Below the pieces are notes generated by a model, which was not told where the DNA came from, ran no database searches, and saw only the letters and a program-made list of their open reading frames with translations. A program made the translations under genes and the position numbers. A stretch of DNA of 33,123 nt from Saccoglossus kowalevskii (lineage: Eukaryota > Hemichordata > Enteropneusta > Harrimaniidae), in contig NW_003130854.1 of assembly GCF_000003605.2 (NCBI RefSeq), forward strand, positions 1,871,940-1,905,062, read 5' to 3'. Positions 19,384 through 27,661 of this stretch are shown here, one piece after another (within the stretch, counting starts at the first letter, position 1; each line of letters opens with the position of its first letter).

Positions 19384-22288
19384 GCTAAATAACGCGTATC
19401 ACTTCAACCTTATTTCACCCAAACTATAAATTCGATACAAAGCTAGTTTTACTTCGTATGTCTATATGAAGTGCGTTACAAATAGGAATATAGTTATACC
19501 GATTTTGTCCATCCTGCCATGCTCACGACATGACGCCTATAATCAATGGAGACGCGATATTCGCTGCATATAATACAAATAGGCTTACATCACATGTCAA
19601 CAGTGAGGAATTACTCAACATTGATTCAGCAGACCAGAACACTGCGTTGATTGGTTCAAGTAAATTAGTTAACTAAAAAAATCATAAACTGCAAAAGTAA
19701 ATCACGTTTCCTCGGAAAAGCATGACTGCACCGCTGATACCAATGACGACAGATACGCGGAAGATGTTATATTACCAAGCACTAACATGCAGCAAATAAT
19801 TAATTAGACCACGTGCGTAAGTGAATGTGTTTCCATCACTGGAGTGGTTGCGAACCAGTCAATATATAGCATGATATCAGCAAATATATGTGCGCTAGAC
19901 CTTTCCAGGGAATTAATGAAAGAAGCCTAAGTGAGACTATTTAGTAGTCTCTTGTTTTATCATTCTGTCAACACTCTTAGTATTTATTGCTTATCATCAT
20001 GTTAGATTACTGTGATAAGAGAAGCATGTTTTCACAATGAAGTCTTTAGAATATCCTATATTTCAGTATTCATAGTGGCCATATCAGATGTTAAAAACAA
20101 AGTGCACATGATGTGCCTTAAGTTAAATATCTTATACTGCTGTTCACAAAACTATTGGATTTAATGGTGAACAACACTTCCTTCGGTTATCTATGCTGAA
20201 CAATGCATGTGTATTTATAAGATTAGTATTCCACGTTGTCACAAAATATTAAGAGCATTCTGATGGTTAATAATTATTGTTTATGTTTTAATACTTCAAC
20301 ATGGATTCCTATGGACATAGTTCCAAATTGTTGCCCTTTTCAGATATTTTTTTTACAAATAAAAAAATATTATGACCAGTATCCCATTCAATATTTATTA
20401 GCTTTTTGGAATACAAAACAATTATACATTTTTACCTCTATTTTATAAGTTGGATGCCTACGAACGACCTGAATCGTACTTTGCTTGTTTTAAGCTTAAA
20501 ATCTAGATGTACTTGTACTAACAATAAATAACACTATGACCAGTCTCAGCCCTTTACTTAATTTGGCTAATGTATTCTACAAATTCCTTGGGATTAACTA
20601 GTTTTGCTTTTTCATCTTTTTGTACAGAAGCATGGTGGACAATGTTATATTAAAAATTGTTTTTACTGTGCGTTCTATAAACACATTACAATCAGTTCGA
20701 CCACTGATTCACTGACAGGGCCATAACACTACATTATGCGGGTTCACGCTTGTCTATTTCATAGTGTCCCGTCAGTGGTCAGGTGACCCAGGATTATGAA
20801 TTGCTGTGTAATATGTTGACTGTTCCTCGCAACAAATCAACATGGACCTCTATACTAGCTTAAGACGTCATACCCTTCATATTACTCTGTAAAATCAGAT
20901 AAATATCGAATTAGGTAACTCAAAAGCAAAACAGTTATAACTAGAACGCACTCAGAGGGCGCAAACATCCTACACATCTGCAACTACTAATCCTTAATGT
21001 ACTGTATTATGCCTTCTTATGACAACATACCTTTACCATATGGACACAAACTTCAGTTACTTTATGGACATAATAAACAAACTGAGTTTTTGAGGAGATA
21101 GATTATATTTAGTCTTGAAACAGGTAACTTTTAAATCATGCATCGGGATGAGCGATCCGATCGCTTGATATAAACCTGATGTGTGATACAATACACACAT
21201 TTTGTTGATCACTTTGTCATTTGGCAAATACCATTGCCAATTTGGAATTACAATTTATCTTCTATTTGTATTCTATCTTCGCGTACTATTTGGACATTTC
21301 CGTTTTATATTTTTTAGCAATCAGATAAATATAATGCAATTATAATATAATATAATGCAAATGTGTCATCGAGTTAGCAATGTTTTTGTATTTCTATACA
21401 ACAGATTGGTTAATTAAATATGTCATTTAGTCAAAACCTGCATTATAAATGTGTTTGTATGAATTCTTACGTATTTTGGAATCCAGTCCAAATAAGAAAT
21501 TATATATTCTTCAAGCAGGAGTAATTTGTGTTTTTAGAACTTCTTATTTACACATCGAAGTAAACATAGATCCAAGGTTTCCCTTCGCAGAATTAAGTTC
21601 AAGCTCGCCTATGAGGAAGTTACAGTAGTGTTTCTTACATGTAAGCATTGTAATGCCAGACGTTTTATCTGCCGGCACGACAACATATTTGTTGTGAATA
21701 GTGGACAGTTAGTGGACATAGCCCAGGATAATTTTAAAAGAAATAGCATTTAACTATACATTTTATATACATATTATACCACCGTTAACACATCGTCTGA
21801 TTGGCACGCTTTCGCTGAAGCCGACCATCCATGGCCGTTCCTATGAGCCCGTGCGTGATCATGTTAGGAAAAGCTCAGTTAAATTAAATGATTTGATTGG
21901 GCGTGGCAAGGATCTGGATCCGACAATCAGCGTTCCTGTAACAACAATTCGCACAATTTCAAATTTAAACCAATCAATTGTACCATCTTACATCACGGCA
22001 TGCTTGACTGACAAAAACATGCGACTTTATGGATACCCGTCAAAACGCTTGATTTCGTGTTATATTTACCATGGAAACACACCAGAACACGAGCCGCTGT
22101 GTTTAATTTCGTCGGCAGTAAATACAGGTTTATAGTGCGAAATCTGCCATGGTATAATGGTGGGGCGACGGCCGAATATATGCACCCTGGCTGGCGAAGA
22201 TGACGTAAACACAACAACGTTTTGAATATTGTAAGTGTGTCTCGTCTTAGAATTACACATGAGATCATCGTTTAATCGCATTTCGTGA
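19384..22288. other. Intergenic, no supported gene
   Basis: Open frames at 20236-20448 and 21851-22135 (plus) and 21993-22281 (minus) have no recognisable content. A short inverted repeat (9-bp arms gaccactga at 20699-20707 and tcagtggtc at 20772-20780) could be a relic of a small transposon. A CTCF-like motif core lies at 20949-20962. Confidence 0.45.
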
Positions 22289-22294
22289 TTTATT
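22289..22294 (-). terminator. Candidate polyA signal of the four-Cys precursor gene
   Basis: AATAAA on the minus strand, about 175 nt after the stop codon at 22467-22469. Confidence 0.5.
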
Positions 22295-22466
22295 TCTCTA
22301 TGAATTACTCTCCCATAATACTAAATAAGATGGTAATAATAAAACAATATTTCGATGGTTTGAAAATATTCTTAATGAGGATGAAGAGAATATTAATAAG
22401 ACACGTGTAAATTCCCTCCTGTTATATATTTGTTATTGCTTCGTCGCGTGTTGTTATATATGGTCC

Positions 22467-22516
22467 TCATTGTTCAATATCTTCCAAGGCACGAAGAAGT
22501 TCTTTCAGTTCCTCCT
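22467..22516 (-). CDS. Terminal exon of the four-Cys precursor
   Basis: 50 nt after the acceptor taatcttcacag: two bases, 15 codons (EELKELLRALEDIEQ) and a TGA. The sequence is acidic and amphipathic. It has no second copy. Confidence 0.75.
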
Positions 22517-25500
22517 CTGTGAAGATTAAAAGTAAAATTATACATTACTACGATTAATAATTATTTCGTAGTCGTACCCTCTAGTGGCGATGTAAGTCTG
22601 TGGCAAGGCGTAGATAATTAAAAGAATGTCGACAATATGAGTGTTTCTGTAATCAATATGCTTTTGCGATAGGACAATAGTCATGTGTTTTTAAAGTTGG
22701 TCATAATTGACAATATTCATTGCTTAAAGTTGTATAATAATTGGGCAACAGGTCCAGGGTATTGAATATGAACTGCATTTCGTTTTGTTACAGTGTCGTA
22801 AAACTTACATAGACTGGGAGAACAATTAGTTGCAAAATTAGTTGGTCGAAATGTAAATAAATTTACTGAAAAAAGTGAGAAAAAAACCTACCCTCAAACT
22901 CGTCGATATTTTTTCCTTGAATAACTACAGCTGCAAAGAGAATACATTGAAAATGTGAAATGTAACGTGACAAATACATTTTGTTCTCAGTATTAAAAGT
23001 TATTCATTATATAAACTTACTTTTGACACAATAACCATCGCCATGTTGATTTTCAAGACAAGTCTCATCTTCCGGACACTGGTGGCGATAACACCCAAAT
23101 CCTAACAAAATAATTCATAGCAGAATCAAAAAATAATTCATAGCAGAATCAGCGCGAGGTGCGCCCTCTGTTGGCAGCTAAATATTGATTACGGACGGAG
23201 AAGGGCCGTTTCAGACTCTGACGCAGTGATGTAACGAGTAAGCACAAACGGTTGTAACATTACAAATGAAGCAGTCAGTTATACAGTTTTAGTGAGAATA
23301 AATTCATAGCAACACCGACCCTCGATCATTTTCACCAAGAAAGGTACACTACAGTTAAAGCACCACTTGGTCACCAATGTCGCCAAAAACAAAATCAAAT
23401 CTTACTTTTGAAAAGATCCTTGAGTCTTCTGGCTAACGGTATATCATCTACAAACAAATAACACACATTTATATTGATTACTATTCGATTATCTTTTCAT
23501 TGCGCACGTGACATATACTATCCAGACGGTATTTCCAAAATTACAAAATACGGAGACAGAATACAATGATAATCATTATAGCAAAATCGTATGGGAAGTA
23601 TGGACAGATTAAGTTTTTTTCAGAACAAGTTTTAGTTTGTACAAATGTCTTGTATTATTATTGCAATGACTTAAACTCTACGGTCAAATAAAATAAACTA
23701 TTAATAATACAGAAAATATGGCTGATATTAACTAAAATTTATCTATCATTTACTCGAAAAATAAGCAAGTGACCGAAACTTTTTCAAGCTTACATTGGCC
23801 GGGAGTACAATTTATTGCAAAATTATAAAGTTTTTTTTTAGTTTTTTTTTTTTTTAATTGCCATCATTGGTTGTAATGTGAATAGTTTACGAAAAATTCA
23901 ATGTTGAAAAAGGTGAGAAAAACTTACTCTCAAACTCATCTATATTTTTTCCTTGAATAACTGCAGCTGTAAAGAGAATAAATTGAGAATGTAAAATGTC
24001 ACGTGATAAATAAGTGTTATTTTCAGTATTAAAATTTATTCATCATATGAACTCACTTTTTACACAATAACCATCGCCATGTTGATTTTCCAGACAAGTC
24101 TCATCTTCCGGACACTGGTGGCGGTAACACCCAAATCCTAACAAAATAATGCATAGCAAAATCAATCTCGAGTTAGTAAATTAGCACGTGAGCGCCCTCT
24201 GTCGACAGCCAAATAGAATACGAAGAAGAGCCGGTTTCGACTCTGCTGGCGCACACAATACTAAGCAGGCGTACAAGTAATAATCAAATAAATACGATTA
24301 ATCAACCAATATTTATGTGGGCATCCATCTTGAATTCTACTTGAAACTGAATAAAGAGACAAGTTTAGAAACGAGTTTTTCGAATTCATATAAATCAGGT
24401 ACAAAATAACAAACTTTCACAGCCCAATGATCTGTTGGGGTTTCATTAAATTAGACTGAGTTCATCGTTTTGGGTGGAAAAATCCCTTGCATACGAACAC
24501 CTCATTACAAAAAATATTGTGTTAAACCATCAACATCATAAGATATTGGCGTATTTCGTAATACTCAGCCATGATGTCAAAAGTTCAATCTATTTGCATG
24601 AAACAATCAGATAGCCAGGTTTGTTATTGTACAGTATGGTGATATATACACTACTCGTTACACTGAACTGCTATGCCATATTTGGGATAAAATAATGTAT
24701 TACACTCAATGTACAGTGCGTTTACTCACTGGTACAACATCAACAAGAAGGCTGATAGTCAGTAAAGTCGAAGTCATCCTACAACAGTGGTTGTCGTTTA
24801 TATAAAACAAGAAAAAAAAAATCTTACTTTTGAAGACTTCCTTAGATCTGCCGACTTCCGCTATCTCATCTATCAATAACCAGACATATATGTAAATTAT
24901 TTTATTACATTATATTAACATCTGACATGTGACATAAATGTATTAGGCGGGAGGGTCGTCACCTGCGCACGCGCGGGAATTGAGTCCCAAGCGACGATAA
25001 CAACACACTCTAAAAACGCAAAGGCTCATGGGTAGACGCAAGTTTCTAAACAATGACACGCTATGGCCATCTGACGCATGCGCAGGTGACGACTCCCCCG
25101 CTTTAACCTCCCCGTTTGTTAACAAATAAAACAAAATAATAATAATAATATATTATCATCTGTGTGATTATAATTACTGTGTTCTAATGAGCACGCTGGT
25201 TTGAAACAAAGTGTCTGCACCTCCCCACTGCACACTTAGCATTACGCGCGTTCGTATACATACGAACTGTGTGGTTTCCCCGTCCCTACTGTGTAGTTTG
25301 GGTCGTTGACATTGACATGACGTCACAGTAACATCCCGGTGTGCACGCATGTGTTGCAACAAGTCCCAAACTTTTGAATTTGAATTGAAAACAAAATCAG
25401 CTTTTCATTGTAAAAGCTCATACATTGGGTTGCATAGCAACATTCAAAATTGCCTTGTAATGTTGAGTTGTTCAATGGCGACACAAACAACTAATACATA

Positions 25501-25778
25501 TTGGCCTTCCCCGTCCCCGCTGTTTAGTTTGGAGCGTTGACGCTGACATGACGTAGTCACGCCCATGTGTATTTATAACTCGATAATAGCTGAACCGTGA
25601 AAATAGGCAATGACGTTGAAATGAATGTACGGCGAGCACCAAGAATAAGAAGTATTGACTTACGTTTATATTGTCGGCTACTGAGTATATTCATTAAAGT
25701 TTTACGGAAGTCAGTTTCTGTCGACGAGTTGACCATAACACAGCATACAATAACAACACACATTAGTTCTCGTTTCAT
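22467..25778 (-). CDS. Secreted precursor with two four-cysteine peptide modules, eight exons
   Basis: Coding exons in transcript order: 25664-25778, 24828-24869, 24057-24137, 23928-23966, 23406-23447, 23021-23101, 22892-22930 and 22467-22516. Every junction is GT-AG and phase 1, and all join without a stop into 162 residues. Residues 1-19 form a signal peptide (basic start, hydrophobic CVVIVCCVMV core, then NSS). Each module is a 14-residue linker, a 27-residue Cys unit and a 13-residue acidic tail. The Cys units (from residues 53 and 107) have spacing C-x4-C-x5-C-x9-C and follow a Lys-Arg pair (52-53, 106-107) suited to a prohormone convertase. An Arg-Arg at 99-100 occurs only in linker 2. 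The C-terminal exon is acidic and helix-prone. I do not recognise the family; the spacing is not a complete EGF, ShK or WAP domain. A secreted signalling, defence or toxin-like peptide are all possible; none is shown. Confidence 0.82.
22892..22930 (-). CDS. Acidic tail exon, copy 2 (39 nt)
   Basis: 39 nt, phase 1-1, encoding VVIQGKNIDEFE. The acceptor is ctctttgcag and the donor gtaggt. The final base joins the last exon to give Glu. Confidence 0.75.
23021..23101 (-). CDS. Four-Cys unit, copy 2 (81-nt exon)
   Basis: 81 nt, phase 1-1, donor gtaagt. The 26 complete codons encode the same residues as copy 1. Arg is completed across the upstream junction in both copies, so Lys-Arg is kept in front of Phe-Gly-Cys. 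Confidence 0.85.
23107..23150. repeat. Two-copy 21-bp direct repeat next to the acceptor
   Basis: A 21-bp unit (aaaataattc then atagcagaatc) occurs at 23107-23127 and 23130-23150, with a period of 23 bp. It lies just upstream of the copy-2 Cys exon acceptor (minus strand). Copy 1 of the segment has only one unit. Confidence 0.85.
23406..23447 (-). CDS. Linker exon, copy 2 (42 nt)
   Basis: 42 nt, phase 1-1. It encodes NDIPLARRLKDLFK, alignable with copy 1 (charged, same length, same Phe-Lys end) but much more diverged than the Cys exons. It carries an extra Arg-Arg that could be a second processing site. Confidence 0.75.
23928..23966 (-). CDS. Acidic tail exon, copy 1 (39 nt)
   Basis: 39 nt, phase 1-1, encoding AVIQGKNIDEFE after a split Thr codon. 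It differs from copy 2 by one amino acid (Ala for Val). Confidence 0.75.
24057..24137 (-). CDS. Four-Cys unit, copy 1 (81-nt exon)
   Basis: 81 nt, phase 1-1. The acceptor ends ttttgttag and the donor is gtgagt. It encodes a unit beginning FGCYRHQC with four Cys (spacing x4, x5, x9) and ending GYCVK. It differs from copy 2 (23021-23101) at three of 81 positions, all in third codon positions and all silent. Confidence 0.85.
24828..24869 (-). CDS. Linker exon, copy 1 (42 nt)
   Basis: 42 nt, phase 1-1. It encodes HEIAEVGRSKEVFK and leaves A, which joins GA of the next exon to give Arg, creating the Lys-Arg site. Confidence 0.75.
24943..25106. mobile_element. MITE-like inverted-repeat element in intron 1
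   Basis: Terminal inverted repeats of about 31 bp: left 24943-24973, right 25076-25106. Both read inward as TTA, a GCGGG-rich stretch, then a perfect GTCGTCACCTGCGCA. The total is about 164 bp, GC-rich against AT-rich flanks. It lies in intron 1 of the minus-strand precursor gene. No clear target-site duplication was found, so the superfamily is unassigned. The 63-codon open frame through it is not a gene. Confidence 0.65.
25274..25346. repeat. Diverged direct repeat, copy A, with perfect CRE-like site
   Basis: About 65-70 bp similar to 25505-25569, in the same orientation. Both share ttccccgtcc, tagtttgg, cgttgac and tgacatgacgt. Copy A holds a perfect palindromic TGACGTCA at 25318-25325, altered to TGACGTAG in copy B. 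Both copies lie in intron 1 of the precursor gene. Confidence 0.65.
25505..25569. repeat. Diverged direct repeat, copy B
   Basis: Partner of 25274-25346, 231 bp away. It sits about 95 bp inside intron 1, beyond the exon 1 donor. Confidence 0.65.
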
Positions 25779-25785
25779 TGTGAAT
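25664..25785 (-). CDS. Four-Cys precursor exon 1: signal peptide
   Basis: ATG is at 25776-25778 on the minus strand. The coding part runs 38 codons plus one base to the donor gtaagt. A splice-acceptor-like ttttgaatttcag ends at 25786, so 25779-25785 may be the start of the exon after a 5' UTR intron. The leader is MKREL plus a 10-residue hydrophobic, Cys/Val-rich core. Cleavage near NSS-TETD would be typical. The propeptide that follows contains FRKTLMNILSSRQYK. An ATG further upstream in the same frame (25844) would bury the signal peptide and is less likely. Confidence 0.8.
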
Positions 25786-25786
25786 C

Positions 25787-27276
25787 TGAAATTCAAAATT
25801 ATTGAAATATTGTTCAAATCAATATTTTGGAAAAGTTTCCCCACATTCCAGTGTAAAAAAATATTGTTTTTTTAATGTTTTAAACCGAGTGCTAGAATGA
25901 ACCGCTCTGCCATGTCGTTTGAAACTCGGTTTAGACCTCGTTATTCCCCACTCACTTACGCGTTTATTCCATCTTTTCAACTCAGCCATTATTTCGGTTG
26001 TTATCAGATTCACCCCACCCAACGCCTCCAATCATAACGACGGACAGAAAAACACATTAAAAAAAACAGCACCATTGTGTGGATTTATTTTCACCGCCCT
26101 GTGGCTAATTTCATTGTGTATATAGCTGACATGCCAAAATTCCACCATATACCCTAACAGGGTTCAGTCAAATGGAAGTAATGGCAGATTTAAAGAGACC
26201 ATTTCTATCTGCCATATGAAAACATTACTGTTTTATGGCTTAAAAAGTACGTTGCCGTTATTGATCATCGAGCCAGAGATCGGCAATTCATTAGTTTGCT
26301 ACTTGATTCAGTGATTTAACCTCCGTGTCAGTGATCAGTGATTTATGGTACATTGAATTAAATATCGGGTCAGTGTAAGCACCATGGTTCATTGCAGGAG
26401 CGTGAATGAATGGTGATTTTCAAACAGTGCCCAATACTTGATATATTTTGGCGGTTTTATATTCTAAGCCAGTTGAATGACTGTCGAATTTTAGACATGC
26501 GTATCTATGCCTTTCTCACCCGTGTTCTTGTCGTCGGGTTTGAATTAAAAGGTTTCAACTCGACTTCCCAGTGAAGTCTTTTTAAAAAAAAAAAAAAAAT
26601 ACAGTTCTAAATGCACATGCCGAGACATACCCAAATCACTCCTCTAGGTGACAACAATGAAAAAATATAAAATTTAACCAGACTCTACATAAAGGAATCA
26701 ATTAAAGCGGGCACAAACATATAAATAGTTTTTGTGGAAGAGAATCATTTTATGGGGTGTGTCGTGCAAAACTACATGAAGCGCTCGCTCATAAATTGCT
26801 GCTAATGAAACGGAATGCCAACTACAGTAACATTCGTTTACTAATAGAGCATGTCAGTTTCACACGTAGTGTGTAAATATACGCCGGGCAGTACAGCCTG
26901 AACGTACCAGAAAAAGCCTCAGCTCTGCCATGCTAAAACATTGCATAACTAGTAGAGTATATACGTGTTTTGAATATTTCATGCACTAATTGGTGGTGTG
27001 TGTCCGATATTATCTTGCCACATACTTACACGCCTCATAACCATGGCACTTGGCTGGTCAAGGGATTAGGCGTGTGGTATATTTTTCAAAGTTCGCATGT
27101 CCGCAAAGAAGGTACTTTTTTAAAGAAAAATTGTCTTGACAGCGCAAGACTTTGCTTTTTTTGAAATTCCAACTGTGCCAAACAAATCAATTGCATTTTA
27201 ACAGCACAAAAAGAACATCTGACCTTTATCAAAAAGGGGGTGTTAAATTATATTTATTTTTATTTATGCATAGTAA
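25787..27276. other. Upstream flank of the precursor gene; intergenic
   Basis: This is presumed promoter territory for the minus-strand gene, but no TATA box could be tied to a start. A 16-A run lies at 26584-26599, preceded by gggtttgaatt, which faintly resembles a polymerase III B box. A 9-bp-arm hairpin (atggcagat/atctgccat) occurs at about 26181-26216. The open frames here are short and unrecognised. Confidence 0.4.
26584..26599. repeat. A16 homopolymer
   Basis: Could be the tail of an old retroposed element on the plus strand; no element body was recognised. Confidence 0.6.
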
Positions 27277-27661
27277 TTATGCACATTTTATACGATGGCC
27301 ACCGAAGCAACGGATTATACTAACTTGAACAACCTGGAATGGTGCGATGTGAATGGCGGGGAAACCCTGGGTAGAGTAACAATACCAGAAAAAACAAAAC
27401 ATAAAACTCTTCGAGTTATTACAAATATTACGCATTTGAACAAAGCAGAAGTTGATCGGTTTACTTCGTGGTAGAACTGACATTCACTATCTGCTATATG
27501 TTTTTGGAGAAGCTTACCTTAGTTTTTCTCTTCACTTCAATATTTGGAAAACGCCAAACAAGGTGCTCTTCGAACTGATCTATTGAACCAATAACAGCGG
27601 TGAGTGCACGTCCCACTACAGAATAACGATTTGGTAAACTAGCTAGGCTATATACTTCCAT
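27277..27661 (-). CDS. Possible two-exon small protein gene (unrecognised)
   Basis: The minus-strand ATG at 27659-27661 opens 48 codons (MEVYSLASLPNRYSVVGR near the start) ending at a consensus donor AAG-gtaagc (exon 27518-27661, phase 0). A plausible phase-0 acceptor (tctacccag) begins a second segment at 27366 that ends in a stop at 27277-27279, giving 77 residues in all. The first exon has balanced composition and looks coding; the second is less convincing. No domain or signal peptide is recognised. A competing open frame lies on the opposite strand at 27295-27474, and the two cannot easily both be right. Confidence 0.28.
27295..27474 (+). CDS. Possible 59-codon ORF (unrecognised), antisense to the above
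   Basis: ATGGCC start with G at +4, then 59 codons to TAG. The peptide starts MATEATDYTNLNNLEW and is hydrophilic, with balanced composition unlike the Phe/Tyr/Ile/Cys-rich chance frames elsewhere in the window. No family recognised. It overlaps the putative intron and second exon of the minus-strand candidate. Confidence 0.25.
   Translation: MATEATDYTNLNNLEWCDVNGGETLGRVTIPEKTKHKTLRVITNITHLNKAEVDRFTSW

Larger units (their letters stand above)
22790..23200. repeat. Tandem segmental duplication, copy 2
   Basis: Partner of about 23790-24240, roughly 1,037-1,040 bp away in direct orientation. The copies share the 39- and 81-nt exons, the 90-bp intron between them (roughly 80% alike by eye) and flanks including gcgccctctgt. 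The copies fade outward. Confidence 0.75.
23790..24240. repeat. Tandem segmental duplication, copy 1
   Basis: Partner of about 22790-23200. The intron and flanks have diverged more than the exons. A T-rich block (23828-23857) lies at its lower edge. Confidence 0.75.

Noticed and set aside
20699-20780. Inverted repeat gaccactga/tcagtggtc as a further MITE.
   Set aside because: Arms are only 9 bp with poor extension, and no target-site duplication was found.
21851-22281. Three overlapping open frames (94, 91 and 71 codons) downstream of the precursor gene.
   Set aside because: They conflict on both strands and match no family. The region is better explained as 3' flank and UTR of the minus-strand gene.
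23021-24137. Calling the four-Cys units EGF-like, WAP or ShK domains.
   Set aside because: Each unit has only four Cys with spacing x4, x5, x9, which does not satisfy those six- or eight-Cys patterns.
27518-27661. NRYSVVGRAL as a fragment of Cu/Zn superoxide dismutase.
   Set aside because: Only the short 'VVGR' word agrees. The histidines and the following glycine-rich segment expected in that enzyme are absent.
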